Position numbers and translations under genes: made by a program
The notes under the pieces: model-generated
What the model was told of the DNA's origin: nothing
The model's database searches: none
The model's input: the letters and a program-made list of their open reading frames with translations, nothing else
Assembly: GCF_944393015.1 (NCBI RefSeq)
Contig: NZ_CALXYQ010000016.1
Location: 1 to 56,004, forward strand
Direction of reading: 5' to 3'
From: an uncultured Brachyspira sp.
GTDB taxonomy: Bacteria > Spirochaetota > Brachyspiria > Brachyspirales > Brachyspiraceae
DNA: 56,004 nucleotides
Part shown: piece by piece, positions 1-9,163 of the stretch
How the letters are laid out: every line of letters starts with the position of its first letter
Numbering within the stretch: the stretch's first letter is position 1

Positions 1-1190
1 ATAATGGATATATAGATTTATTCAATGAAAATAATTATTCTTTAACTTCAATTGAATTGGAAGGTACAGCCCGTTTATCTTCAGTAGAAATAGCAGAAGA
101 AATAGACAATACAAATATAATGAACAAATATATAAAAACTTATATAAATAATAGATTAGCTAATGATGATATAGAAGACTATTTAGAATATTATCAAAAT
201 TATTATAATATTAATGCCGTTTATTGTTATGACGGTTGGAACAACCTTAATTTACTTGAGTTTAAAAAGGATACATTTTTAATTGAAAGCACTATGAAGG
301 GATTAGTAAATATGCATTATTATAATCCTGAGTTCATAAAAGATAATTTATATGCTTCATTTAAAGAAATAAAAAATTATAATTTCAGACTTGGAGATAT
401 AGATAATGTAGAATCTGCCAAAATTAATTCAATTTCTACAAATGATTTGAAAGATTATACTAAAGCCTCCAAATTTATAGATTCAGGAAACTTTGATATA
501 AAACAATATTCATCTTATATAGCTAGCAACATGTATTATCCTTTACATGAAGTATCTTTCTTCTTATGTGATATCAATAATGACGGCAAAGAAGAATTAA
601 TGCTTTTAGGTGAATATACAAGTTCTGCTGGAAGAGGCGGTATAGCACATTATACTTTACTTTTAAAAGAGAATTTGGAAATAGATTTTGATTCAGAAAT
701 AGGACAGTTTATTAATTATCGAGATTTTCAAGATTTGGGATGTACTCAAAAAATATACACAGAAAATGGTAAAAATAAAATGTTTTTATTGGATACTCTT
801 AATAATAAAGCATATGATATATTCATTGATAATAATGAAATAAAGAATGCAGAAGTTTTTGATTATATTACATATAGTTATCAGCCAAAATTGGAATGGA
901 AAGGAAGCATACTTAATGGAGTACCTGAAGGAGCTTTAAAAACTGATGCCAGCTTTGATATGTCTAAGGCAGAGAATGCATCAGACAAAGCAATAGTGTC
1001 CGACAGAACTTTAAGAGTAGCTGACAAACTTATAAGCGATGCGTATTTTGCTAAAAAAGCTACTTTGGATAAAAAAGGTCAGGAAGAATTGTTGGAGCAA
1101 AGAAGAGCAGAAATAAAAGCTATTCAGGAAGCAAAAGGAGATATTAAAGCGATAGAAGCTGAAATGGTTAAGATTTTGGGCATACAATAA
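1..1190 (+). CDS. 5'-truncated protein with LprI-like C-terminal domain
   Basis: The frame stays open from base 3 to the window edge, so the true start lies upstream. The first in-frame start-like codon (TTG at 57) has no reason to be the start. The middle of the protein has a calcium-loop-like motif DINNDGKEEL, as found in EF-hand/VCBS-type repeats. The last 80 residues (SDKAIVSDRTL... then KKGQEELLEQRRAEIKAI) resemble the helical DUF1311/LprI lysozyme-inhibitor domain, but the cysteines usual in that domain are absent. Function is otherwise unknown; the domain call is by eye only. A hairpin terminator follows at once, so this is the last gene of its transcript. Confidence 0.6.
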   Translation, partial: NGYIDLFNENNYSLTSIELEGTARLSSVEIAEEIDNTNIMNKYIKTYINNRLANDDIEDYLEYYQNYYNINAVYCYDGWNNLNLLEFKKDTFLIESTMKGLVNMHYYNPEFIKDNLYASFKEIKNYNFRLGDIDNVESAKINSISTNDLKDYTKASKFIDSGNFDIKQYSSYIASNMYYPLHEVSFFLCDINNDGKEELMLLGEYTSSAGRGGIAHYTLLLKENLEIDFDSEIGQFINYRDFQDLGCTQKIYTENGKNKMFLLDTLNNKAYDIFIDNNEIKNAEVFDYITYSYQPKLEWKGSILNGVPEGALKTDASFDMSKAENASDKAIVSDRTLRVADKLISDAYFAKKATLDKKGQEELLEQRRAEIKAIQEAKGDIKAIEAEMVKILGIQ

Positions 1191-1198
1191 AATAAGTT

Positions 1199-1240
1199 AA
1201 TCCCTTAATTATATATTTAATATAATTAAGGGATTTTATT
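1199..1240 (+). terminator. Intrinsic terminator after the 5'-truncated gene
   Basis: A perfect inverted repeat of 15 bp (1199-1213 with 1221-1235), with a 7-base loop, is followed by a T-rich run. It also sits downstream of the minus-strand XRE gene and may act on both strands, although the minus-side T-tract is weaker. Confidence 0.75.
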
Positions 1241-1269
1241 AAAAGAAGATGGATAAAGTCTATAAAAAT

Positions 1270-1689
1270 TCAATCTATTATATTTTTCAAATCCTTTATT
1301 ATAGTATCTATATTCGATAACTGCAAAGCTGAATAATTTTTAAGTTTATTTGCTATATATAAAAGTTTCTTAGTTTTTTCTATATGATCATAACTAAATA
1401 ATATGGCTATAGGCACATTCAAAGCATTAGCTATTTTATTTAAATTTATTATGGATATATTTCTTTTACCTACCTCAACACTTTGAAGATATTTAGCAGA
1501 TATTCCTGACATTTCTGCTATTTCTGATATTGTTTTAGTCTGTGATTTTCTTATAGCTCTTATATTTTTACCTACAGAAGATATAAGCTCATCATCTTCT
1601 ATCAATCTCTCTTTATTAGTATTATCTTCTTCTTTATTATCACTAAGCATATTATTATAAAAAGGTTTCTTTAAATTAGTAGTAAGCAT
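1270..1689 (-). CDS. XRE-family helix-turn-helix regulator
   Basis: A cytoplasmic DNA-binding protein of 139 residues. A Cro/C1-type HTH lies at about residues 39-95: GKNIRAIRKSQ, then SEIAEMSGISAKYL as the helix-turn-helix, then NALNVPIAILF. The N-terminal 35 residues are polar and the C-terminal 40 form a helical tail of unknown role. I chose ATG at 1689 because GGAGG lies 7 bases upstream, inside the end of radC; the TTG at 1695 is too close to that site. The gene starts 2 bases after the radC stop, so the two are probably translationally coupled. The target operator is unknown. Confidence 0.85.
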   Translation of the reverse strand: MLTTNLKKPFYNNMLSDNKEEDNTNKERLIEDDELISSVGKNIRAIRKSQTKTISEIAEMSGISAKYLQSVEVGKRNISIINLNKIANALNVPIAILFSYDHIEKTKKLLYIANKLKNYSALQLSNIDTIIKDLKNIID

Positions 1690-1691
1690 AC

Positions 1692-2393
1692 TCAAACCTC
1701 CGCATTATGTTTGTATTTGTCAAACATACCATCTTCCCTAAAACTATAAAAAGAATTACCGGCAACTATAATATGATCTATCATTTTTATTTCTACCATT
1801 AAAAATGCTTTATATAAAACCTTTGTAATTTCAATATCCTCTTTTGATGGTTTGGATATACCAGATGGGTGATTATGAGATATTATAACATAACTTGCTC
1901 CTAATGATAATGACTTTTCTACTAAATCCCTTGGATATATAGTAGCAGAATCTATTGTGCCTCTAAATATATGCTCCATAGATATGAATCTTTTATTTAC
2001 ATCTAAACAAATAATAGAAAAAGTTTCAAATTTTAATTTCCCTAACTTTATAATAAGATAATTAATTAAATCTTTTTTCTTTATATGAGGAGAAGCTACT
2101 TTCAAACTGCTCAGTAAATAATACTCCAAAATAGAAGGAATACTTTTTATTAGACTAATCTTTTTTGAATTAAGCCCCTTAACCTTTGACAGTTCTTCTT
2201 CTGAAGCATTAACTATATTATGCAGATTATAGAAATTATAATAAAGTTTTTCTACTATAGTATTTGCCTTCTCTAAAGATATGCCATTAGATATAATTGA
2301 AGCTAATATTTGCTTTTCATTCGCTATATCTGCATTGCTGCTTGCTAAGGCATTACTAAATTTTGTATTATCATTATAAAAATCATTATACAT
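1692..2393 (-). CDS. radC: RadC/JAB-domain protein
   Basis: MPN/JAB metalloprotease-fold protein of the RadC (DUF2466) family, about 233 residues. A helix-hairpin-helix-like segment (EEELSKVKGLNSKKISLIKSI) lies near residues 65-87. The zinc motif HNHPSG lies at about 175-180 and is followed by SKEDIEITK, the typical RadC signature. The family was named for a supposed repair role that has since been doubted, so the function is unsettled. ATG at 2393 is preferred over ATG at 2399 because AAGGA lies 7 bases upstream of it. It is co-transcribed with the XRE gene just downstream. Confidence 0.88.
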   Translation of the reverse strand: MYNDFYNDNTKFSNALASSNADIANEKQILASIISNGISLEKANTIVEKLYYNFYNLHNIVNASEEELSKVKGLNSKKISLIKSIPSILEYYLLSSLKVASPHIKKKDLINYLIIKLGKLKFETFSIICLDVNKRFISMEHIFRGTIDSATIYPRDLVEKSLSLGASYVIISHNHPSGISKPSKEDIEITKVLYKAFLMVEIKMIDHIIVAGNSFYSFREDGMFDKYKHNAEV

Positions 2394-2541
2394 ACGCATT
2401 TCCTTAATAAATTATAGTATAGCCTTAGTTAAACAAATTCTTTTTTAAAAATAAGCCATTTATTAAAGAAAATAAACAGTATATATTTAACTTTTATAAC
2501 TTTTTTAAAAAAAATTCATTATTATGAAAAAATTACACAAT

Positions 2542-4047
2542 TCAATAGGATAATGTATATATTAATTTTATTTCTCCAGAAGTTTCATCTGCACCTATAG
2601 TATCATTTTTTATTGTAATTACAAATTCTTTAATTTCGCCTTTTTTAAGAGTAAAACTTTTATCATAAGAAATATTTGCAGTATCTCCTATAGAAGAATC
2701 AAATACAAACATCGCTTGAGTTTTATCATACTTAAACTTTATCATAGGTTTTTGATGTTCTATTAAAATAGTGCCATTAACAACCTGAGGTATTTTATAA
2801 GTTTTATCATACATTGTTATAGAAGCATCTAAAGAAAAATAAACTTCATCTTTATCTTCATACTGAATATCTGTAGTATAAACTGTAGAGAGAATACTTT
2901 TTCTCTCACCAATATTTACAGTTGTCAAAGAATCAAAGAATAAACTAGGTTTTTCTTTTGAAGCTATAGTATTTAATACAGGTTCTTCAGTATTTAAACT
3001 GCCTGCCAATCTAATATCATATATAAAACCAGCATAATCATAATATTCTGTTTTACCGCCTAATTTAGTATTCAAAGTTTTAGCACTAATATTTTCTATC
3101 TCTAAATTCTGAACCTGCAAAGCTATTTTATTTTTCTCAATAATTTTTATGGGCATATAAGGAGAGCGTCCAGGTTTTCCAATATCAGCAATATCCCTTG
3201 ATAAATCTACTTTACCGCCTTCTACTCTAGGTGCATAACTATTATCATTTGCTATAGATGAAGTACACCAAGGATATATCTCTATAGTACCATCGGAATG
3301 AACTATTCCCACAGGATCATATTCATAAAAATAAGTAAATCCATCAACAGCAAATTTCACCTGTTTATTTAAAGTAGCACTGTCAGCACTAGCTTCCCAG
3401 CCCAATTCAACAGCTCCCCATTCCATAGGCGCAGGTATTCCTACAATAGTTTTCCATTTTACAGGTATAGCAAAAGCAAATACCAATTTTGAATAACTAT
3501 CTATTGCTATTAAATAATTATCAGTATCAAGTCCTGCACTTCCAGTAAATCTATAAAACCAAAATCTCTGTAGTCTTTCACTTTTATTATAGGCACTTGT
3601 AGAACTAAAAGTAGGATTCATATTCCTATACATATAATATTTAACTTTACTAACTGTAAATCCTGCAGCTTTAGTATTTGTTCCATTATAATAATATTCA
3701 TTTCTTAAAGAATCTTTCAATTTCCAAGTACCATCTTTGATAAGCATGTATGTAGGTTCATTTTTTAATCCGAAAGAAGCGGCAATTACATACTCATTGT
3801 CAAGATCTAGTTCAAATCCTCCATAGTTTTTTTCATTCCAAGGTCTTTCATTATTATAATTATAAAATGGGTCTCCTTCAGGTTTTAAAATATCCTCCCC
3901 GCCAATATCAGGCTCTTCTGTTTTATCTCCTCCGCCTGTATTTCCCATTTGCTGATAATAATATCTTGGACTGAAATAATTGCCGCAAGTATTCAAAAAT
4001 ATTAGATTAAATATTAATAATAAAGTAATAAATAAAGTATTTCTCAT
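2542..4047 (-). CDS. Lipoprotein of the FxPRYYY family
   Basis: A signal peptide with lipobox-like LNTC at residues 18-21 is followed by the sequence GNYFSPRYYYQQ. The same CGxxFxPRYYY start is found in the two lipoproteins at 17819-19513 and 19594-21312. All three share the later blocks YLIA(I/V)D(S/T)YSKL, FYEYDP(I/V)G and KPGRSPY (the last less exact in the 17.8 kb copy). A glycine-rich, acidic linker follows the cysteine, as is common for surface-tethered lipoproteins. The C-terminal half looks beta-rich. I recognise no enzyme motif, so the function is unknown. This copy is the most diverged and stands alone, 21 kb of its relatives' cluster being separated by the iron genes. Confidence 0.8.
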   Translation of the reverse strand: MRNTLFITLLLIFNLIFLNTCGNYFSPRYYYQQMGNTGGGDKTEEPDIGGEDILKPEGDPFYNYNNERPWNEKNYGGFELDLDNEYVIAASFGLKNEPTYMLIKDGTWKLKDSLRNEYYYNGTNTKAAGFTVSKVKYYMYRNMNPTFSSTSAYNKSERLQRFWFYRFTGSAGLDTDNYLIAIDSYSKLVFAFAIPVKWKTIVGIPAPMEWGAVELGWEASADSATLNKQVKFAVDGFTYFYEYDPVGIVHSDGTIEIYPWCTSSIANDNSYAPRVEGGKVDLSRDIADIGKPGRSPYMPIKIIEKNKIALQVQNLEIENISAKTLNTKLGGKTEYYDYAGFIYDIRLAGSLNTEEPVLNTIASKEKPSLFFDSLTTVNIGERKSILSTVYTTDIQYEDKDEVYFSLDASITMYDKTYKIPQVVNGTILIEHQKPMIKFKYDKTQAMFVFDSSIGDTANISYDKSFTLKKGEIKEFVITIKNDTIGADETSGEIKLIYTLSY

Positions 4048-4147
4048 AAAAATAAATTCTCATATATAATTTTTACTTAATAATTATACTAATAAAATAA
4101 ATTAAGTAAACAATATTTTTATTGATTATTCTACTAATTATCAATAT

Positions 4148-4184
4148 AAAAAACGCCCAAGACCTTGCCTAAACAAAGCCTTGG
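4148..4184 (-). terminator. Intrinsic terminator of feoAB
   Basis: On the minus strand an 11-bp stem (4174-4184 with 4157-4167, including three G-T pairs) with a 6-base loop is followed by GCG and a run of six T. It lies 40 bases beyond the feoAB stop. Confidence 0.8.
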
Positions 4185-4223
4185 ACTAAACACTATATTA
4201 AAAAACTATCCTATGGATCAAAA

Positions 4224-6713
4224 CTATATAATACCTGCTATCCTTCCTGCAATCTGATAGAAAGCAAAACTTACTATCCAAGCAACAGCTAAAGTATAAA
4301 TCATTAAGAAAGGTATCCATTTATTACCAATCTCAGCACCTATAACACCAATAGCCGCAAAACAAGGGAAATAAAGCAGTACAAAAAGAAGTAATGTATA
4401 TGCCACTATAGGATTAAATACAGGGTCATTCTGTAATGATTCAGTAAGAACTGTTTCATCTCCATCTTCTATAGATTTAATCTGTGCTATAGTAGAAACA
4501 AATACCTCTTTAGCAGCACCTCCGGCAACAAGCCCAATACCTATTCTCCAATCAAAACCTAAAGGCTTTAATACAGGTTCTATAAATGTACCTATTTTAC
4601 CAGCATAACTATTTCTTAAACCTTCAGAAGCTACTAATCTGTCATATTCAGCAGTGACAACTTCTTCATCATTAGCATCTAATCCCTGACTAACAGCCAA
4701 TGATTTAGCTTCCTGCATGAGTCTTGCACTATCTTCTTCTGTAGGAGTATATTGAGGGAATGTCATTAAAGCCCATATTATAACAGAAGCAGCAAATACA
4801 TAAGTACCGGCTTTTTTAATATACATCCAGCCTCTGTCAAACATATGTCTTAATACAGCCTTAGCTCTTGGTATTCTATATGGAGGAAGTTCCATTACAA
4901 AAGGAGTTTCCTCGCCTTTGAAAAATGCTTTTCTGAATATGAATGCCATTATAAATGCCATCAATACACCAATCATATATATACTAAACATCACAGAAGC
5001 AGCCATTTTAGGAGCAAAGAAAGCACCTATAAACAATATATAAACAGGAAGTCTAGCACCGCAGCTCATAAATGTTGTAATCAATATAGTTACTACCCTA
5101 TCCTTCTTACTTCTCAATGTTCTAGCCGCCATAACTGCAGGAATTGTACAACCAAAACCTAAGAAAAGAGGTATGAATGACTGACCATGCAAGCCTAATT
5201 TATGCATTATCTTATCCATTAAGAAAGCAGCCCTAGCCATATAACCGCAATCCTCTAAGAATGAAATTCCTGTAAACAATATCAATACTAATGGAAGGAA
5301 CGATAATACAGCACCAACACCTCCTATAACACCATCAACAACAACAGACTGTATCAAACTGCCTTCAGGAAGCAAACTTCCTACAAAACCAGATAATGCC
5401 CCTATTCCTGCTTCAAGCCAAGCTTGAGGATAAGCTCCTACAGTAAATGTTACTTTAAATATCAGCCATAATACAACCAAGAATATTGGAAGACCAAGCC
5501 ATTTATTTAAGAATATTACATCAGCGGCCTCTGTAAAATTGAATGCCTGTATATTATCTTTATGAACAGCCTCCTGTAAAGCTCCTCTTATATATGAATA
5601 TCTTTTATCGGCCATTATAGAGTCTGTTTTTGCATTCATAGAAGTTTCTAATTTAATTATTTCTTTATTTAATACTTCTATTACTTCGCCACCATTATTG
5701 CATTCTCTTCTTATAGAATGAATAGCTCTTTCATCTTTTTCTAAAGTTTTAATAGCAAGCCATCTTTTATGAATCTCGCTTATATCGCCATGCATAGTAT
5801 CAACAATATTCTTAATAGACTTTTCTACTTCTTCACCATATCTTATCGCAGAATCTCTATGAAGTTTATTTCCGGAAGTATGCATCTTTTCTATTTCATC
5901 TAATATCCTAACAACACTTTCATATTTATTTCCATGAACTTTCATAACCGGGAATTTGAAAAGCTCACTCAAATTCTTTTCATCTATTTTAATACCATTC
6001 TTTTCAGCATGCTCATACATATTGAGTACGCATACAATAGGAATACCTAATTCTACAAGCTGTAATGTGAGATAAAGATTTCTTTCTAAATTTGTAGAGT
6101 CTATAACATTTATTATAAAATCAGGCTTCTCATTAAGAAGAACATCGCATGCCACTACCTCATCTTGAGAATATGCACTTAAACTATAAACACCAGGCAA
6201 ATCTATCAAATCATAAGTATAACCATTATAAAGCATATTAGCCTGTCTTTTTTCTACTGTTACACCCGGATAATTAGCAACTTTATAATTAGCACCTGTT
6301 AAAGCATTGAATATAGTTGTTTTTCCAGAGTTAGGATTTCCTGCTAAAGCTATTTTAAATTTAGTATTATTTGACGGAGCTTTTATTTTCTTTGCTATAT
6401 CAGATTTACTTTCCATTAAAGTATCATCTTCATCTTTCACATCTTTATGTTCTATAGGCTTTAATACTCTTTCCTTTTTTATTTCCACATTTGATTTAGC
6501 AACTTCTATCCCATTAGCCTCTGATTTTCTAAGAGAAATTTCATAGTCCATAATATGAACTTGTATAGGGTCTCCTAAAGGTGCTTTTCTAACAACCCAG
6601 CCTTTAGCTCCAGGAGTGAATCCCATTTCTATAATTCTTTGTCTAATCTCACCATCGGTGGCTACTTTATCAACAACAAAACCTTCTTCAATATCTAGTT
6701 CTGTTAATTTCAT
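4224..6713 (-). CDS. feoB: FeoA-FeoB fused ferrous iron transporter
   Basis: An 829-residue inner-membrane Fe(II) uptake protein. Residues 1-75 are a FeoA (SH3-like) domain with the typical RQRIIEMGFTPG motif. A FeoB G domain follows: G1 GNPNSGKTT, G3 DLPGVYS, and G4 NMYE, where FeoB usually has NMxD. The C-terminal half has the FeoB membrane core with two Gate regions and the conserved FGCTIPAVMAARTL segment. FeoA and FeoB are usually separate proteins, though such fusions occur in several phyla. ATG at 6713 has AAGGAG about 8 bases upstream. A consensus promoter overlapped by an inverted repeat lies just upstream, which suggests iron-responsive repression. The gene is monocistronic. Confidence 0.95.
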   Translation of the reverse strand: MKLTELDIEEGFVVDKVATDGEIRQRIIEMGFTPGAKGWVVRKAPLGDPIQVHIMDYEISLRKSEANGIEVAKSNVEIKKERVLKPIEHKDVKDEDDTLMESKSDIAKKIKAPSNNTKFKIALAGNPNSGKTTIFNALTGANYKVANYPGVTVEKRQANMLYNGYTYDLIDLPGVYSLSAYSQDEVVACDVLLNEKPDFIINVIDSTNLERNLYLTLQLVELGIPIVCVLNMYEHAEKNGIKIDEKNLSELFKFPVMKVHGNKYESVVRILDEIEKMHTSGNKLHRDSAIRYGEEVEKSIKNIVDTMHGDISEIHKRWLAIKTLEKDERAIHSIRRECNNGGEVIEVLNKEIIKLETSMNAKTDSIMADKRYSYIRGALQEAVHKDNIQAFNFTEAADVIFLNKWLGLPIFLVVLWLIFKVTFTVGAYPQAWLEAGIGALSGFVGSLLPEGSLIQSVVVDGVIGGVGAVLSFLPLVLILFTGISFLEDCGYMARAAFLMDKIMHKLGLHGQSFIPLFLGFGCTIPAVMAARTLRSKKDRVVTILITTFMSCGARLPVYILFIGAFFAPKMAASVMFSIYMIGVLMAFIMAFIFRKAFFKGEETPFVMELPPYRIPRAKAVLRHMFDRGWMYIKKAGTYVFAASVIIWALMTFPQYTPTEEDSARLMQEAKSLAVSQGLDANDEEVVTAEYDRLVASEGLRNSYAGKIGTFIEPVLKPLGFDWRIGIGLVAGGAAKEVFVSTIAQIKSIEDGDETVLTESLQNDPVFNPIVAYTLLLFVLLYFPCFAAIGVIGAEIGNKWIPFLMIYTLAVAWIVSFAFYQIAGRIAGII

Positions 6714-6752
6714 AAATAACTATCTCCTTTATATATTTTTATAACAGAAATT

Positions 6753-6781
6753 AATATACACTTACAAAGTGTTTGTATATT
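6753..6781 (-). promoter_or_regulatory. Candidate metal-regulator operator at the feoAB start site
   Basis: An inverted repeat AATATACA (6753-6760) / TGTATATT (6774-6781) with 13 bases between the arms overlaps the -10 box and the expected transcription start. That is a repressor position. A Fur/PerR/DtxR-type protein is inferred only from the gene it controls. Confidence 0.45.
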
Positions 6782-6806
6782 CTAACATTTAAAATAAAAT
6801 TGTCAA
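6779..6806 (-). promoter_or_regulatory. feoAB promoter
   Basis: On the minus strand, -35 TTGACA (6801-6806), a 16-base spacer and -10 TAGAAT (6779-6784), with about 66 bases from the -10 to the feoAB ATG. Confidence 0.7.
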
Positions 6807-6861
6807 TATACTAAAACACATTTTTGTTATTTTATTGCACAAAAAAGTAATAGAATAACAA

Positions 6862-7719
6862 TTATTTTTTACTGCCTATCACCATACTTATTGTGGAGAG
6901 TATTATTAAAATAGAACCTATAATAATATTAATAGTAAGCTCTTCTTTATATATAAAAATAGAAGCAACAACAGTAGTAGCCGGTTCAAACATATTAAGT
7001 ATAGATGCTAAAGAAGAACCTAATCTTTTTACTCCATAAAGCAAAAGCCCAAGAGAAAATATTGTAAATACTAAAGATATCGCAGCAAAATTTCCAAATA
7101 CATATAAATTATTAAGAAGCTGTAAAGAATCTGTAAATATTCCTGCTATAAAAAAAGCAATAGATACAAATAAAGACATATAGAAAAGAGAAACCATAGT
7201 ATCAACTTCAGCAAAACTGCATTTTTTATTAGCTATTATATAAGAGCCGTAAGTAATGGTAGTTATTAATGCATACACTACTCCCAAAAATGACTCAATC
7301 TCTACAACTTGAGTGAGCATTACTATTCCGACAACAGCAAATATTATAGAAAGAACTTTTAATATATTGGCTTTTTCTTTAAACATAAATATCATTACAA
7401 GTAAAACTATAACAGGATATCCGAAATGTATCATATTACTTAATCCTGCAGATATATATAATAAAGATTGTGATAAGAAAAAGAATGTAAGTCCAAGCCC
7501 TATTATACTAAATATCAATAATTCTATGAATTGTCTTTTTGTTATTTTAAAACTTTTCTTTGAAACAATAATGATTATAAACAAAAAAATTGCTGTAAGA
7601 AAATATCTATAAAAAACTATTGAAAGCGAAGAATAATTATAGGCAATAATATTCTTAACAAAAATAGGAAGAAATCCATAAGCAATAGAGCCTATTATAA
7701 CTAATAAAATATTTAACAT
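6862..7719 (-). CDS. EamA/DMT-family membrane transporter
   Basis: A 285-residue protein made almost entirely of about ten hydrophobic segments, arranged as two repeated five-helix halves typical of EamA (DMT) permeases. The second half carries the usual PATTVVASIFIYKEEL-like segment before the last helix. EamA proteins export or import small metabolites; the substrate cannot be read from the sequence. ATG at 7719 has AGAGGA 5 bases upstream. It is upstream of feoAB on the same strand but separated from it by the feoAB promoter, so it is probably its own transcript. Confidence 0.85.
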   Translation of the reverse strand: MLNILLVIIGSIAYGFLPIFVKNIIAYNYSSLSIVFYRYFLTAIFLFIIIIVSKKSFKITKRQFIELLIFSIIGLGLTFFFLSQSLLYISAGLSNMIHFGYPVIVLLVMIFMFKEKANILKVLSIIFAVVGIVMLTQVVEIESFLGVVYALITTITYGSYIIANKKCSFAEVDTMVSLFYMSLFVSIAFFIAGIFTDSLQLLNNLYVFGNFAAISLVFTIFSLGLLLYGVKRLGSSLASILNMFEPATTVVASIFIYKEELTINIIIGSILIILSTISMVIGSKK

Positions 7720-7926
7720 TGAAGTCCTCTATAATAATATAAATAATGTAATAAAATAAGTATTTAGAAAAAATTGGAATATTGTTTTCAAATTATGAAA
7801 TAAAAGAAAATATCACTGCATATACAAACCCTAAAATAATTATAGTTAATTAATGATATATTATATTATTAATAAATCAATATAGTTATTATATAAAATA
7901 ATTCTTTTAATAATTTAAATATTTAA

Positions 7927-7942
7927 TTTACATATTTGTAAA
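7927..7942 (+). promoter_or_regulatory. Inverted repeat upstream of the bit operon
   Basis: TTTACA (7927-7932) / TGTAAA (7937-7942) lies about 20 bases upstream of the bitA -35 box. It shares TTACA...TTTGTA with the region of the feoAB inverted repeat, though with different spacing. It is a possible regulator site, with weak support in such AT-rich DNA. Confidence 0.3.
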
Positions 7943-7962
7943 GAAGTATTTTCTTTTTAGTA

Positions 7963-7991
7963 TTGATTTGCATAAAAATATCTACTATAAT
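7963..7991 (+). promoter_or_regulatory. bitA promoter
   Basis: TTGATT (7963-7968), a 17-base spacer and TATAAT (7986-7991). The upstream in-frame TTG at 7968 overlaps this -35 box, which rules it out as the bitA start. The 248 bases between the EamA start and this promoter hold nothing else I can support apart from the inverted repeat at 7927-7942. Confidence 0.65.
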
Positions 7992-8024
7992 AGATATATA
8001 ATTAATAAATTAAGGATTCTTATC

Positions 8025-9035
8025 TTGAAAAAATATATACTAACTATCTTATTTTGTGCTATGTTTTTCTGTTCATGTTCTTCAAAAGAATCTAACACTA
8101 AAAACGGTAATTCGCTTGTAATATATTGCCCGCACCCTTTAGAATTTATAACCCATCTTGTAAATGATTTTAAAGCTAAAAACCCCGGTATTAATGTTGA
8201 TGTTATAGCAGCCGGAACAGGAGAACTTATAAAAAGGGTTGAATCTGAAAAAAATAATCCATTAGGCGATATACTTTGGGGAGGAAGTTTAAACCTCATA
8301 AGAAATAAAATAGAGCTATTTGAAAACTACACTTCTACTAATGAACCTAATATAGCTGATGCATATAAAAATACTGAAGGCCCTTTAACTAGATTTACAA
8401 CTATGCCTAGTGTAATAATGATTAATACTAACTTAATAGGCAATATAAAAATAGAAGGTTATCAAGATTTGCTTAATCCGGCATTAAAAGGAAAAATAGC
8501 ATTTGCCGATCCTTCTGCTTCTTCATCTTCTTTTGAGCATTTAGGAAATATGCTTTATGCTATGGGTAAAGGCGATCCTGAAAAAGGATGGGATTATGTA
8601 AAAAAATTATGTGCTAATTTGAATGGTAAATTATTAAGCGGTTCTTCTGCCGTTTATAAAGGTGTGGCTGACGGTGAATATACTGTTGGTTTAACTTTTG
8701 AGGAAGGCGGTGCTAATTATGTATCTGCTGGTGCTCCTGTTAAATTAGTATATATGAAAGAAGGTGTTGTTTTTAAAGCAGATCCTATATGTATAATAAA
8801 AAATGCCAAGAACTTAGAAAATGCTAAAAAATTCGTTGACTATGCTACAAGCTATGATGCTCAAAAAACAATAAATGATAAATTAAACAGAAGATCTGTA
8901 AGAAATGATTTGCCTCCTTCTCCTATACTTCAGTCTATAGATACTATTAATGTTATAAAAGATGATGATGATGCGGTTGATAAAAATAAACAAAATTGGC
9001 TTAATAAATTTAAAGATATTTTTACTAGTATATAA
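8025..9035 (+). CDS. bitA: BitA-like iron ABC transporter substrate-binding lipoprotein
   Basis: About 336 residues. The signal peptide ends in a lipobox (FFCSC) and the mature protein is a type-2 periplasmic binding protein of the Fe(III) family (AfuA/FbpA/FutA-like). It begins LVIYCPHP and contains the block NPALKGKIAFADPSASSSSFEH. It would bind iron outside the inner membrane and pass it to the BitD/permease complex. TTG at 8025 is the likely start: AAGGA lies 8 bases upstream and a good promoter sits in between. It is first of three tandem paralogues and closest to the third; stretches of the two genes are nearly identical at DNA level. The letters A/B/C follow gene order. Confidence 0.85.
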   Translation: MKKYILTILFCAMFFCSCSSKESNTKNGNSLVIYCPHPLEFITHLVNDFKAKNPGINVDVIAAGTGELIKRVESEKNNPLGDILWGGSLNLIRNKIELFENYTSTNEPNIADAYKNTEGPLTRFTTMPSVIMINTNLIGNIKIEGYQDLLNPALKGKIAFADPSASSSSFEHLGNMLYAMGKGDPEKGWDYVKKLCANLNGKLLSGSSAVYKGVADGEYTVGLTFEEGGANYVSAGAPVKLVYMKEGVVFKADPICIIKNAKNLENAKKFVDYATSYDAQKTINDKLNRRSVRNDLPPSPILQSIDTINVIKDDDDAVDKNKQNWLNKFKDIFTSI

Positions 9036-9077
9036 AAAATATTATTTTATATTGTTCTTTCAAACATTTCTAATTTT

Positions 9078-9115
9078 TAATAAAAGATGCAGTTTTTATT
9101 ATCATCTTTTTATTA
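9078..9115 (+). other. Hairpin in the bitA-bitB intergenic space
   Basis: A 12-bp imperfect stem (9078-9089 with 9103-9115, one bulged base) with a 13-base loop. No long T-run follows, so it may protect or mark the end of the bitA message, or weakly attenuate, rather than terminate fully. Confidence 0.45.
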
Positions 9116-9163
9116 AAGAATATCTAATATTTTTCACAAATTAACAATTTAAAGGAGTTCGCT

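Noticed and set aside
7968-8024. Upstream TTG start for bitA, adding 19 residues
   Set aside because: Overlaps the promoter -35; the later TTG at 8025 has a ribosome site and gives a proper lipoprotein signal.
8962-9144. 60-codon frame between bitA and bitB
   Set aside because: Starts inside bitA out of frame, no ribosome site, covers the intergenic hairpin.
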